The notes: generated by a model not told the origin, from the letters alone. A DNA stretch of 52,511 bases from an uncultured Lachnospiraceae bacterium (GCA_947650005.1 CANSTU010000016.1:1-52511); one strand, 5' to 3'; shown: positions 25,827-34,788, counted from the first letter of the stretch. Numbers and translations: made by a program.

Positions 25827-27845
25827 ATGGCAATTTCACCTGAACAATATCCTCAATGTCTTCCATGGGACGAAAAGGTATTTTCAATGCCTAATATACC
25901 CAGAGGGTCCGAGGGGCTTATATATGTTCTACGTAATATTTTGGAAAAGGTGAGAGACCATAGGAATCCAAGAGATAAGCTCAGCTTTACCGGAAGCGAT
26001 GCTAAAATTACATTGAATGAGGCTTGTATTCGGTTGCGGCCAATGCGGTTGGTTTTAAAAACATTAAATGGCTGGGAGTTGTCAGAGGAATCTGAAATTT
26101 GGCTTGATTCTGGTGATAATCTTTATTTAGCAGCAACTTTGTGCGCAAATATTCGTTTTCTAGCAGAAGTACTTTACTTTTTAGATACGCCTAGAAAATC
26201 GGCTGAATTGAAAGAGATTGCCGTACAGGAATATGGACTTGGGTGGAAGACTATTTCAGATATTAATAGCCGCCTTGTTTGGCTGCGGCAGTTTGGGTTG
26301 GTTGACTTTCAGGAATTTTCTTTGTTGTATTCGATCACGGAAGTAGGCAGAGAGTTTTTGAAAAATATTTGTGTCATTGAGCCAAGCCAAATATCCGAAC
26401 AAGAGGATGAAACTTTGAAAGAAGAGACTCTTGTAATTCAAAAGTGGGCAATAGATTATTGCACGATAAGCCAAAATGATTTATGCCTACGTCGCCAGTC
26501 AATAGGTTATATTCCGGGAAATGCATCTGATTTCAAGGATACAATCGTAGAGTTTATGCATTTGATTCAAAGTGGCGGCGATTACGATACGATAAAAAAA
26601 TATGCTGTGGAGAAATATGGTATTGCGTTATCTTCCATAAGATCGTTTATGAGTACGTTAACTCATATGGACTTGATAAAGCGCCAGACAGATACCATTT
26701 TTGTATTGACAGATACAGCAGAAATGTGGATGGAAACCGGTACAATAATAGAGTTTGCATGCTGTATGCAGAGAAATTTTTTGTTTGTTTTTGAATTGCT
26801 GAACGGATTGGATGGAAAAGCTTTGAGCCTTAAGGAGTTGGCGGCAATCGGAAGGGTGTCCTATGGTTTAGATAAGGTAAATATGGAAGAGATAAGAAAG
26901 CGTATTGCTATCTTGAAAAGCGCAAAGCTTGTCCGCAATGCATCCCTTGATCAACTTGTGATTACAAAACGAGGACAATTATTATTGGCGCAGTTTGATA
27001 TCCAGGAACGTAAATTAAAAGATAACGAGGATAGGGACGGAAAATATGTACAATTACCAAAATATGATGATCTTTGTACAGAATTAAGATTGTCCTCTAA
27101 AGATTCTATGAATCCTGACCGGTTTGAATGGGCGATTCAATCGGCATTTGAGGTGCTTGGATTTAAGGCGGTAAGGATAGGAGGTTCTGGAAAGACGGAT
27201 GTATTAATACATACGCCAGGTTCTTCGAAGATATCTTTTTCCGCAGCAGTTGATGCAAAATCGACTGCATCAGGAAGTGTTCTGGACTCACAGGTTGATT
27301 TTGATACATTAGAAGAACATAGAAAGAAGCATAATGCAGATTACAGCATGGTAGTTGGCTGTGCGTTCCAGAATGAACGGTTAATTAAGCGGGCAAAAGA
27401 GCATGGAGTGGTTTTGCTTAGTGTAGACGATTTTGAGATGTTAATCAGGCAGCATTTAGAGGTTCCAATCAAATTAATGCTGTACAGGAAAATATTTGAA
27501 AAGCCAGGAATTGCAGATATTTCTTTGGTAAATGATGACCGGCAGGATATTGTTTCTTTTGGTAAGTTGATGCGTGCAGTCATGCGCTGCCTTATTGCGG
27601 AAAGTGAAGATCCTGAGACAGAAGGATTTTTATTTGAACGTGATATTTATCGTTCTTTACGGGATAGGAAAGAACTCAATCATCCGCCCACAATGGAAGC
27701 GATATCCAATATGTTAGAATTCCTTGCCTCACCGTTAGTTGGGTGTGTTGAAAAAACGAAGGACGGTTATTATGCGGCAGGATCATTGCCGGATGCGGCA
27801 CGAAAGTTCGCGTTTTATTCCAGGATTTGCTTCGATGATCAATAA
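25827..27845 (+). CDS. FokI-like restriction endonuclease domain protein with winged-helix repeats
   Basis: 672 residues. The C-terminal third contains a PD-(D/E)xK nuclease of FokI cleavage-domain type: an IGGSGKTDVLI segment with D458, and AAVDAKSTASG with D476 and K478, then a QVDFDTLEEHRKKHNADYSMVV helix-strand. FokI itself has D450, D467 and K469 in the same order. The first two thirds look like several winged-helix units (repeated LKEIAVQEYG..W and ITKRGQLLL patterns), as in the FokI recognition region. A small helical domain ends the protein. It is AT-rich and monocistronic, with GAGGAGGA before the ATG. No cognate methylase is adjacent, so it may be a methylation-independent defence nuclease. 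Confidence 0.8.
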   Translation: MAISPEQYPQCLPWDEKVFSMPNIPRGSEGLIYVLRNILEKVRDHRNPRDKLSFTGSDAKITLNEACIRLRPMRLVLKTLNGWELSEESEIWLDSGDNLYLAATLCANIRFLAEVLYFLDTPRKSAELKEIAVQEYGLGWKTISDINSRLVWLRQFGLVDFQEFSLLYSITEVGREFLKNICVIEPSQISEQEDETLKEETLVIQKWAIDYCTISQNDLCLRRQSIGYIPGNASDFKDTIVEFMHLIQSGGDYDTIKKYAVEKYGIALSSIRSFMSTLTHMDLIKRQTDTIFVLTDTAEMWMETGTIIEFACCMQRNFLFVFELLNGLDGKALSLKELAAIGRVSYGLDKVNMEEIRKRIAILKSAKLVRNASLDQLVITKRGQLLLAQFDIQERKLKDNEDRDGKYVQLPKYDDLCTELRLSSKDSMNPDRFEWAIQSAFEVLGFKAVRIGGSGKTDVLIHTPGSSKISFSAAVDAKSTASGSVLDSQVDFDTLEEHRKKHNADYSMVVGCAFQNERLIKRAKEHGVVLLSVDDFEMLIRQHLEVPIKLMLYRKIFEKPGIADISLVNDDRQDIVSFGKLMRAVMRCLIAESEDPETEGFLFERDIYRSLRDRKELNHPPTMEAISNMLEFLASPLVGCVEKTKDGYYAAGSLPDAARKFAFYSRICFDDQ

Positions 27846-27861
27846 TCAATAAGAGGCAACT

Positions 27862-27984
27862 TAAAAGAAGCTTGGTTGCAAGAGAAAGAGGCAACTAGAT
27901 TTCTTAAAAGTATATATAGAAAATTTTAGACTGCTAATGGACTATGACGAAGATTTTGATGAGGAGTCAGAAATCTTTTTTTAA
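27862..27984 (+). pseudogene. Possible C-terminal gene remnant
   Basis: One frame after the FokI-like stop reads about 40 codons with coding-like content (RQLDFLKVYIENFRLLM and MDYDEDFDEESEIFF) before a stop. It has no good start or ribosome site except the ATG at 27937, which would give 15 residues. It is either a decayed gene end or a chance open frame. Confidence 0.25.
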
Positions 27985-27995
27985 ACGGAGGGCAT

Positions 27996-29300
27996 ATGAA
28001 ATATATCAGTAAAAAAGCTCCTATGGGATGGAACAGCTACGATTATTATGATACCACGGTGACAGAAGAGGAAGTCAAGGCAAATGCCGCTTTCATGGCT
28101 ACGCATTTAAAACAGTCCGGCTGGGAATATATTGTAGTGGATATTGAATGGTATTCCAGGGATGCGGGTACGAAACGTGAGCAATACCAATATATCCCTT
28201 TTGGGGATATTGAGATGGATGAATATGGAAGGCTCCAGCCTGCAGTGAACCGGTTCCCTTCATCTGCCGATGGAAAAGGGTTTAAACCCCTTGCGGAATA
28301 CATACACGGGCTTGGACTGAAATTCGGGATACATATGATGAGGGGCATACCCAGAGAGGCGGCGCATAGGCATCTTCCGATTCTGGGGACCATGTATTGC
28401 GCGAACGAAATTGCTGACCCCTCGTCTATCTGCAAATGGAATCCGGATATGTATGGGGTGAGGAAGACCGCTCCGGGAGCGCAGGAGTATTATGATTCCG
28501 TTATCGGTATGTACGCGGAATGGGGCGTGGATTTCATCAAGTGTGATGATATATGCAATACGAACCTATATGTGGAGAATCCCTATTCTGCAGCGCATGA
28601 GATTGAAATGCTGCACAAAGCGATTGAGAAAACGGGAAGGGATATTGTACTTTCCCTTTCTCCCGGCCCGGCGCTTCTGGAAAAGGCATGGCATTATGAA
28701 AAGTATGCAAATATGTGGCGTATCACGGATGATTTCTGGGATAGGTGGGACTTGCTTCTGGACATGTTCCAACGTTGTGAACTGTGGCAGAACCATGTGG
28801 AGGAAGGATCCTATCCGGATTGCGACATGCTGCCTCTTGGAAAGCTGCATAAGGGGTTCGGAGAGGAAAGAGACACATATCTTACAAAAGAGGAACAGAA
28901 AACCATGCTGACGCTATGGTGCATGTTCGGTTCACCGTTGATGCTTGGGGCGGAGCTGACGAAGTTGGATGAATGGACGCTTTCCTTGCTGCAGAAAACA
29001 GAGATTTTAAAGCTGGTGGACAATGCATATCACGGGAGGCAGGAAACTCGGGATGAATGCTGCGCCATTTGGAGCTGCGTGAATGCAGATACAAAGGAGA
29101 AATATCTCGCTTTCTTTAATTTTAACCAGGAGCTGCAGGAGATCTCCTGCGACTTATCAGAGGTGGAGCAGTTTCGGGAAATGTCTTTTCACAACGCGAA
29201 GGCAGAGGAACTGTGGGAAGGGGAACAGACGGAACTTACGGAGGGGATTCTGACAGCGCAGATTCCAGCGCATGGAGTGAAACTTTTTCGTATCATTTGA
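27996..29300 (+). CDS. GH27 family alpha-galactosidase
   Basis: 434 residues, a glycoside hydrolase family 27 (beta/alpha)8 barrel that releases terminal alpha-galactose (some members act on alpha-N-acetylgalactosamine or beta-arabinopyranose). Family hallmarks: APMGWNSYD at residues 8-16, VVDIEWY (48-54), the nucleophile Asp184 in IKCDD, and a probable acid/base Asp246 in WRITDDFWD. A C-terminal beta domain follows (from about 340). There is no signal peptide, so it acts on imported oligosaccharides. The ATG has GGAGGG at 4 nt or more. GC content rises back to chromosome-like level here, marking the right edge of the AT-rich island. Confidence 0.9.
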   Translation: MKYISKKAPMGWNSYDYYDTTVTEEEVKANAAFMATHLKQSGWEYIVVDIEWYSRDAGTKREQYQYIPFGDIEMDEYGRLQPAVNRFPSSADGKGFKPLAEYIHGLGLKFGIHMMRGIPREAAHRHLPILGTMYCANEIADPSSICKWNPDMYGVRKTAPGAQEYYDSVIGMYAEWGVDFIKCDDICNTNLYVENPYSAAHEIEMLHKAIEKTGRDIVLSLSPGPALLEKAWHYEKYANMWRITDDFWDRWDLLLDMFQRCELWQNHVEEGSYPDCDMLPLGKLHKGFGEERDTYLTKEEQKTMLTLWCMFGSPLMLGAELTKLDEWTLSLLQKTEILKLVDNAYHGRQETRDECCAIWSCVNADTKEKYLAFFNFNQELQEISCDLSEVEQFREMSFHNAKAEELWEGEQTELTEGILTAQIPAHGVKLFRII

Positions 29301-29515
29301 TAAAAGGTGGCGGTTCAGGCAGGTCTGTGCTTTTACTGCGCTGACTGTGCGAAAGCGTGACGGTGGTCATACATCGGAAAACCCGGCTTCAATTTCCATG
29401 TCCGGATGCGTAACGGTTCAGGCTCGTCCGAACTGATATAATAAGAGCGGCATTAGACAAAGAAAAGGGTTCATCAATACGGATATGCGCAGAACCTTGT
29501 CAGGAGAGGGGACAA
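29301..29515. promoter_or_regulatory. Intergenic region with extended -10 promoter for the AEC gene
   Basis: TGATATAAT (29434-29442) is an extended -10 sequence about 75 nt before the AEC start. The -35 region (CGGTTC, about 29414) is weak. CGGTTCAGGC occurs twice (29310s and 29415s) with no evident function. Confidence 0.5.
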
Positions 29516-30457
29516 ATGCATTATTTTATCATTTCTTTTCAGATCATCTTTCCGATTCTGTTTTACATGGCGCTGGGCGTCCTGATCAGGCAGGCCAGGC
29601 TGATCGGGGAGGAGACTTTTACCCAGATCAACAGGCTGGTATTTCGGGTGTTTCTGCCCATCAAGTTATTTCTGGAGATCTATCAGTCCGATTTTGGCAA
29701 GGCGCTTCAACCGAAGCTGATCCTGTATGGGGTTCTCTGTGTCCTTATCATTTATGTGCTGGCCTGGGCAGTGGTATGCCGCTTTGTGAAGGACAGGCGG
29801 GATGCGCCCACGCTGATACAGATGATTTACCGGAGCAATTATGTGCTGTTCGGGCTGTCGATAGCGGAGAATATGTATCCTGATGAAAATCTAAGCCTGG
29901 TTTCCGTGTTGGCAGCTTTTGTGGTGCCGGTATTCAATATCCTTGCGGTAGTGCTCTTTGAAGTATTCCGGGGCAAGGAGAAGCTTTCCATCCCTCATCT
30001 GTTAAAGGGGATTATGCGAAATCCGCTGGTGCTGGGGAGCGCGTTGGGACTGCTGATAAAGGGAGCGGACCTGGAAATTCCGACCTTGCTGCAAAAACCG
30101 CTTACAGAGCTGGGAGCCATTGCAACACCGTTGGCAATTTTGTGTGTGGGCGCCACGCTGACGGTTGGATCCCTGAAAAAATACCGGAGATATTTGGTAT
30201 GGGCCACGCTGGGCCGCCTCGTGATCGTGCCGGGAATTTTTCTGGGGATGTTCCTGGCTCTAGGGCTGCGGGGGATTGAACTGGTTGGTCTGTTCCTGAT
30301 CTGTGCAACTCCGGTGGCCAGTTCTTCCTATCCCATGGCCAAAGAGCTCGACGGAAATGGAGAACTGGCGGGACTGGGAGTTGCCGTAAGTAACGTAGCC
30401 TGTTTGTTCACTTTGTTTTTGTGGATTACGCTGCTAAAGTTTTGGGCGCTGTGTTAA
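29516..30457 (+). CDS. AEC family transporter (auxin efflux carrier-like)
   Basis: 313-residue membrane protein with about ten hydrophobic segments in the two-times-five helix arrangement of the auxin efflux carrier family. The start MHYFIISFQIIFPILFYMA and the internal LRQ/RQARL after TM1 are typical. The family exports or symports small carboxylates such as malate or malonate in bacteria; the substrate cannot be told here. The ATG has GGAGAGG upstream. It is convergent with the flavin reductase gene 62 nt away and appears to be a single-gene unit. Confidence 0.85.
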   Translation: MHYFIISFQIIFPILFYMALGVLIRQARLIGEETFTQINRLVFRVFLPIKLFLEIYQSDFGKALQPKLILYGVLCVLIIYVLAWAVVCRFVKDRRDAPTLIQMIYRSNYVLFGLSIAENMYPDENLSLVSVLAAFVVPVFNILAVVLFEVFRGKEKLSIPHLLKGIMRNPLVLGSALGLLIKGADLEIPTLLQKPLTELGAIATPLAILCVGATLTVGSLKKYRRYLVWATLGRLVIVPGIFLGMFLALGLRGIELVGLFLICATPVASSSYPMAKELDGNGELAGLGVAVSNVACLFTLFLWITLLKFWALC

Positions 30458-30519
30458 AGAGAGGGAGAAAGATTGTTACTGTTTCCGCCCGCAGGCATTT
30501 GCTTGGAACGCCTTTCAAT

Positions 30520-31110
30520 TTAGAGGGTTTTCTTTACAGGCTCAAAAGTTTCCTTCGGGCTGCCCCATTTGCCAAGACTCTGCCCTTCCCAGGAGAAGTA
30601 AGTGGAGCAGGTGGTGTGTATGGGAGCGATTTGACGGATCCGTTCTTCTACGCTTTTGTCTGTGTCGAGGAGACATTCTTCCATAAGGACGTTTCGGACT
30701 TTACACAGGAAAACTTCTCCCTCTTCGCAAGGATAGGACTGAGCAACTTCCAGTTCGAAGACGACAGGGCTGCAGGCCAGAGTGGGTACATTCAGCACAG
30801 AGCCTTTCTGGGTCTCCAATTCAAAATTCATTTTAGCGTCATCATAGCCGTTCGTGTTGCCAAGGTAATCCGCCAGAGGAAGCATCTGCTGCGTGACTAA
30901 ATTCGCAGAAAAGATTCGTGTCTGGCGGATCCTGTCTCTTGTCAGCTTATCTCCACCGATACACATCATGACACCCATTTCGGTATCCCAATAATAGCTG
31001 AACCAGCAGAAGAGGCCAAAGTTCGGCGTGTTATCTTCTTTATAGGTGCCATACAGAAAAAGGGTCTGGGGGCAGAAATTGTTTGTTGGCGGTATCGATC
31101 GTTTACTCAT
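30520..31110 (-). CDS. Flavin reductase family protein
   Basis: 196 residues of the flavin reductase-like FMN-binding split-barrel family. The core pattern is an N-terminal strand pair (NFGLFCWFSYYWDTEMGV), a loop with GGDKLTRDRIRQTRIFSANL in the flavin-contact region, and a C-terminal dimer strand region (CSPVVFELEV, then EVFLCKVRNVLMEE). Members bind FMN and may reduce flavins, or act as FMN-dependent oxidoreductases. AAGGAGG precedes the ATG. Its promoter lies in a palindrome shared with the divergent marR gene, which suggests control by that regulator. Confidence 0.82.
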   Translation of the reverse strand: MSKRSIPPTNNFCPQTLFLYGTYKEDNTPNFGLFCWFSYYWDTEMGVMMCIGGDKLTRDRIRQTRIFSANLVTQQMLPLADYLGNTNGYDDAKMNFELETQKGSVLNVPTLACSPVVFELEVAQSYPCEEGEVFLCKVRNVLMEECLLDTDKSVEERIRQIAPIHTTCSTYFSWEGQSLGKWGSPKETFEPVKKTL

Positions 31111-31162
31111 AGCAAAATCCTCCTTAGTTTAATATAAAGTTGCTCTTATGCCCTAGGACGTC

Positions 31163-31199
31163 TTGAGGAAATAGTACTATATAGTACTATTTGCGTCAA
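31163..31199. promoter_or_regulatory. Palindromic divergent promoter/operator between flavin reductase and marR
   Basis: A perfect 24-bp palindrome (half-site AAATAGTACTAT) spans 31169-31192. On the minus strand it forms TTGACG-17-TACTAT (31199 down to 31171) towards the flavin reductase. On the plus strand it forms TTGAGG-16-TACTAT (31163-31190) towards marR. The outer bases CTTGA/TCAAG also pair. A third similar half (GATAGTGCTATTT, 31204-31216) follows. A MarR dimer bound here would block both promoters. Confidence 0.7.
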
Positions 31200-31220
31200 G
31201 AGGGATAGTGCTATTTCGAA

Positions 31221-31567
31221 CGACAAACATACGAGCGATCCAGCGGTTCCTGCATTCCCCACTCCGGCTGCTTCCTGTACCCGACAAGCCCTGTCCCAAG
31301 ATGCGCGTTCCAGATGGGATGTGGCGGCCGTTCCATGTTTTTGGACACCATCGTGCCAAACATTCCGATGAGCCCTGGATGCTTCCCAGTCGGAATGCGC
31401 TCCTCCTGGGAAGCAGGTCTCATCTCCATGGCACGAGATGTGTCCAAAAACATGGAACGGCCGCCACATCCCATCTGGAACGCGCATCTTGGGACAGGGC
31501 TTGTCGGGTACAGGAAGCAGCCGGGGTGGGGAATGCAGGAACCGCTGGATCGCTCGTATGTTTGTCG
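31221..31567. repeat. 347-bp inverted repeat element with 128-bp arms, enclosing hairpin repeat R3
   Basis: Left arm 31221-31348 and right arm 31440-31567 are reverse complements with a single mismatch (CCACTCCGG against CCACCCCGG). The 91-nt loop extends the stem further (CGTGCCA/TGGCACG, GATGAG/CTCATC) and contains the R3 hairpin (GCTTCCCAG/CTGGGAAGC). Open frames on both strands are mirror images and not genes. No transposase is present. It could be a MITE-like element or a gene for a very long hairpin RNA. It lies between the divergent promoter and marR. Confidence 0.85.
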
Positions 31568-31603
31568 TTTGACATTTCAGGGGATGGATTTCGGCCGGAA
31601 TTG

Positions 31604-31612
31604 TGATATGAT
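31604..31612 (+). promoter_or_regulatory. Extended -10 promoter proximal to marR
   Basis: TGATATGAT (31604-31612) is an extended -10 sequence 21 nt before the GTG start. The -35 is weak; TTGACA at 31569 is 32 nt away and so is not its partner. This may give marR a short transcript that avoids the large hairpin. Confidence 0.45.
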
Positions 31613-31633
31613 GTCTAAATGGAGGGCAGAAAT

Positions 31634-32083
31634 GTGATCGAAACAAGAGGCGGTTTTTTAATTTCGCAGATCAAACAGATTCAGGGACGGATTTTCGGCC
31701 GGATGCTGGTCAGTGCGGGAATTGAGGAATTCAACGGCGCACAGGGACGGATCCTGTATGTTCTATGGCAGGAGGATAATTTACCCATCGTTGAACTGGC
31801 GAGAAGGACAGGGCTGGCGAAGACGACTTTGACCGGTATGCTTGACCGGATGGAGCAGCAGGGGCACATCACAAAGGAATTTGATCCTGAAGACCGGCGG
31901 CAGATCCGCATCCGTCTTACGCAAAATTCCCGTAGCCTGGAAAAAAGATACGATCAGGTTTCAGAGGAAATGAGTATTCTGTTTTATAAAGGCTTTTCGG
32001 ATGAGGAGATCATAAATCTGGAGACAGGGCTTGAAAAAATTCTGAAAAATCTGAAGACGGAGGAGCAGGCCATCAAAAACTGA
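31634..32083 (+). CDS. MarR family transcriptional regulator
   Basis: About 149 residues with the MarR winged helix: an N-terminal dimer helix (FLISQIKQIQGRIFGRML), LARRTGLAKTTLTGMLDRMEQQG as recognition helix, and the wing DPEDRRQIRIRLT. A C-terminal dimer helix follows. MarR proteins are usually repressors released by small aromatic or oxidising ligands. A GTG at 31634 with GGAGGG at 8 nt gives the typical MIETRGG start; the ATG at 31619 overlaps that ribosome site and is less likely. It is divergent from the flavin reductase and followed by a small membrane protein gene. The palindrome at 31169-31192 is the probable binding site. Confidence 0.88.
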   Translation: MIETRGGFLISQIKQIQGRIFGRMLVSAGIEEFNGAQGRILYVLWQEDNLPIVELARRTGLAKTTLTGMLDRMEQQGHITKEFDPEDRRQIRIRLTQNSRSLEKRYDQVSEEMSILFYKGFSDEEIINLETGLEKILKNLKTEEQAIKN

Positions 32084-32146
32084 TCTGTGGCCGCTGAAAA
32101 GTGAGTAATGAAACCATCAACAAACCAGGGTGAAAGGGGATTTTTT

Positions 32147-32371
32147 ATGAAGAATCTATTTTGCTATGCAGACAGGTATTTACACAAAAGCAGCTGGAAA
32201 GAGATGGCTATGCTGAAATTCTGTCTTTTTTCCATGGGAATTCTGGCAGGGATGCAGATACCGCCAAAGAATAAAAAGAAGGCCGGAATCCTCGCAGTCT
32301 TCGTCTTCCTGATCACTTATATTCCTCTCATGAAAAAATTTGTCGAGGTTGTGACGGAAACAGATGAATGA
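32147..32371 (+). CDS. Small membrane protein following marR
   Basis: 74 residues with one or two hydrophobic segments (MLKFCLFSMGILAGMQI and AGILAVFVFLITYIPLM) separated by a basic PPKNKKK loop, so probably a helical hairpin in the membrane. It resembles short clostridial proteins loosely annotated as phosphate ABC transporter permease, but it has no permease motif. The ATG at 32147 has AAAGGGGA upstream; an earlier ATG at 32108 has no site. It lies 63 nt after marR and is probably co-transcribed. Confidence 0.65.
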   Translation: MKNLFCYADRYLHKSSWKEMAMLKFCLFSMGILAGMQIPPKNKKKAGILAVFVFLITYIPLMKKFVEVVTETDE

Positions 32372-32450
32372 GACATCATGACCTAATGTGGCCAACCTGA
32401 GGCAATAGCGGTTTCTTGCCGGGGCCCTTCCTGTGCCACGGGCGAAGCCA

Positions 32451-32518
32451 ACAATCTAACAGAGTCACAAGATATCCTGTATTCCTGGGCTGGATATCTT
32501 GTGACTCTGTTAGATTGT
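32451..32518. terminator. Perfect 27-bp inverted repeat between convergent genes
   Basis: Arms 32451-32477 and 32492-32518 (ACAATCTAACAGAGTC... and its exact complement) are identical over 27 bp with a 14-nt loop. It lies between the small membrane gene and the chemoreceptor gene, which converge, and may stop transcription in both directions, although it lacks T-runs. Its length is unusual for a terminator. Confidence 0.65.
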
Positions 32519-32545
32519 AGCAGCCGTTGTCTCTCTATGCGGCGT

Positions 32546-34573
32546 TTATTTGATACGGAACTGGCCGATCAGCTGATTCAACGTCCTTGCTTGATTGGAC
32601 AATTCGCTGGAGATCGCCGCGCTCTCTTCTGCGGAAGCGGAGTTGGCCTGTATAACTCTGGAAACTTCTTGGACTCTGTTTTCCACGGAAACAATCATTT
32701 CTGATTGCTGGACGCTGGCATATGAGATTTCATCCATCAGCGTTTTAATCGACTGGATACATTCATTGATATCCTGCATTGCGGAAATGGCCAGGCTCGT
32801 GGACTCCGTACCCGTTTTTACATCCTGAATGGAACGGCTGATCAATGTGCCCGTATTTTCTGCGGCTTGGGCGGACTTGGCGGCAAGATTTCTGACCTCG
32901 TCGGATACGACTGCAAACCCTTTCCCTGCCGATCCGGCCCGGGAGGCTTCAACTGCAGCGTTCAGGGCGAGAAGATTCGTCTGGAAAGCGATATCTTCAA
33001 TGGTTTTTACAATACTGCCAATCCGTGCAGAGGACTGATCGATGTTTTTGGTTGCAGTAAACAGCTGTTCCATTTTTGTATCGGCCTCTGCCGCGTAACC
33101 GGTAGCTTTGTCCACTAAATCACTGGCGTTACCACAGCGGACGGTGCTGTTTTGGATTTGCGCAGTGATATCCGTGATGTTGGATGCCAGTCCATTGATG
33201 GAATCCTTCTGTTGCATGGCTCCCTGGGACAATGCCTGGGCGCCGGCGGATACCTGGTTCGCGCCGCTGTCCACTTGATTTGCAATATAGGAAATATTGC
33301 GCATTACATCTGTTAGATGAGTGCGGATACTTTTCAGGCTTTCAGACAGGACTTTGAAATCCCCGATATAATATCCCTCGTTCCTTTCCACATCCACTGA
33401 AATATTGCCGTCGGCCATTTCCCCTAAGATTCGACCGATATCATCGATCGTCTTTCGAAGGCAGTCGCATACGTGGTGAATCGTCTGCGCAATCATGCCG
33501 ATTTCGTCCGTTCTGCCATAAAATGATTCCAATTCCCGGTCCACGGACAGTTCCAGATTGCCGAGGCGGCTTATAGCCTTTTCCACGACCATAAGCTCCT
33601 TACCTTCCCGGTGTAGGATAAACAATGTGACGAGTATAATGACTGCCGTTACCACCGCACATAGAATACCTACCGTAATGCGAACAGTTACCACTTCTCC
33701 ATAGACTTCTGCAGCATTATCGCGGACCATGAAAACCCAATTTCGATCTTTCAGATATTTATATACGACCAACTGATTGACTCCATTTTCATCCCGGTAG
33801 GAATAGGTTCCAGCCTGTGTGCTGCCATCCTCTTTAATGCGTTGAAGGATTTCCAGATAACCGCTGTCAGCCGTTTGTGTATTTAACAGAGCCTCGTCCT
33901 GGTGATAAAGATACATTCCGGTTTCTGCGTTTAAAAATACGTATTCGCTGTTGGGCAGGCCCTGAATATCCAAACCCAGCAATACATCCATCAAACGGCT
34001 GGCATACACGCCGGCGCCCACATAGCCAATGCAATTCTGGCCGTCAAAAATCGGATAATACATGGAAAGAATCATACTTCCGGTTCCCGGAGACTTCATG
34101 ATTCCCAGATTGGTCAGCTGCGGCTGGGCCAGGATCGTATTGCGGAACGTATCCAATGATTCGCCGCTCCGGGTGGTTATACCGATCGCTCCCTGGGAAG
34201 TATGTGTTAGGACATATGTATCGGGAGTACTGATATACAATCCCTCAAAAATACCCTTGACGGCAGCAAAATCTTCCGTGTATTGCTGGCCGTTTTGCAA
34301 TAGAACGGGATCCTCCGGATTGGCAAGCAGGTCACGAACTTCGCTACTCAGTGCAAAGGCCTTCATATATTCCTCTGCAGCAGCCACATAATCGTTTATA
34401 ATGGAAGCTCTGGATTCTACGGCGTCGATCATTTGATTGGTAATGTTATTTTCAACCATAGAGGCAACTCGGCTCGATACAATGAACCAGAGCAACAGCA
34501 TTCCCACAAAGGTAATCGCTGTAGTAATAATACTGATACGTGTGGCAAGTTTTTGATTGACTAGAGATTTCAT
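32546..34573 (-). CDS. Methyl-accepting chemotaxis protein with dCache sensor
   Basis: 675-residue membrane chemoreceptor. TM1 is about residues 13-32, the extracellular sensor (about 35-298) is a double-Cache domain with paired PAS-like halves, TM2 is about 299-321, a HAMP domain follows, then a long coiled coil. The signalling tip is [20 protein letters not shown]. It would sense a small ligand outside the cell and control CheA kinase. No flagellar or che genes are in the window, and no C-terminal CheR-binding pentapeptide is seen. The terminal TLNQLIGQF helix is usual in clostridial members. Its position next to a sugar ABC operon may indicate sensing of a related nutrient. Confidence 0.92.
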   Translation of the reverse strand: MKSLVNQKLATRISIITTAITFVGMLLLWFIVSSRVASMVENNITNQMIDAVESRASIINDYVAAAEEYMKAFALSSEVRDLLANPEDPVLLQNGQQYTEDFAAVKGIFEGLYISTPDTYVLTHTSQGAIGITTRSGESLDTFRNTILAQPQLTNLGIMKSPGTGSMILSMYYPIFDGQNCIGYVGAGVYASRLMDVLLGLDIQGLPNSEYVFLNAETGMYLYHQDEALLNTQTADSGYLEILQRIKEDGSTQAGTYSYRDENGVNQLVVYKYLKDRNWVFMVRDNAAEVYGEVVTVRITVGILCAVVTAVIILVTLFILHREGKELMVVEKAISRLGNLELSVDRELESFYGRTDEIGMIAQTIHHVCDCLRKTIDDIGRILGEMADGNISVDVERNEGYYIGDFKVLSESLKSIRTHLTDVMRNISYIANQVDSGANQVSAGAQALSQGAMQQKDSINGLASNITDITAQIQNSTVRCGNASDLVDKATGYAAEADTKMEQLFTATKNIDQSSARIGSIVKTIEDIAFQTNLLALNAAVEASRAGSAGKGFAVVSDEVRNLAAKSAQAAENTGTLISRSIQDVKTGTESTSLAISAMQDINECIQSIKTLMDEISYASVQQSEMIVSVENRVQEVSRVIQANSASAEESAAISSELSNQARTLNQLIGQFRIK

Positions 34574-34610
34574 AATGCGCCCCCTGTGATAAAGAATTAT
34601 TGCAGAAATT

Positions 34611-34652
34611 ATTTTAACATGGCTTAATACGTTTTACAAGTTAGGTACTTGT
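34611..34652 (-). promoter_or_regulatory. Promoter of the chemoreceptor gene with inverted repeat at -35
   Basis: On the minus strand TTGTAA (34639 down to 34634) and TAAAAT (34616 down to 34611) are 17 nt apart, with TGT before the -10 (extended). An inverted repeat, ACAAGT (34636-34641) and ACTTGT (34647-34652), overlaps the -35 and could be an operator. Confidence 0.6.
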
Positions 34653-34759
34653 GTAAATTTTTATGCATCTGGAGGCATATTACTTTTACATACATGCCAA
34701 GAACTCGCCCGTGAAAAGTGACGTTGCCATAGCCTTGTCTGAGGCAAGCACAGGAATGA

Positions 34760-34788
34760 TTGACATACCATCCATTTTTTACTATAAT
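34760..34788 (+). promoter_or_regulatory. Consensus promoter of the ABC sugar operon
   Basis: TTGACA (34760-34765) and TATAAT (34783-34788) are separated by exactly 17 nt, a perfect sigma-A consensus. It gives a leader of about 255 nt before the binding-protein gene. The leader is AT-rich and contains the operator-like repeat at 34966-34984. Confidence 0.8.

Noticed and set aside
5155-28000. Prophage or integrative element
   Set aside because: No integrase, structural phage gene, relaxase or tRNA attachment site is seen at either edge.
31146-31646. Overlapping open frames on both strands between flavin reductase and marR
   Set aside because: They are mirror images produced by the 128-bp inverted arms, with no ribosome sites or family similarity.
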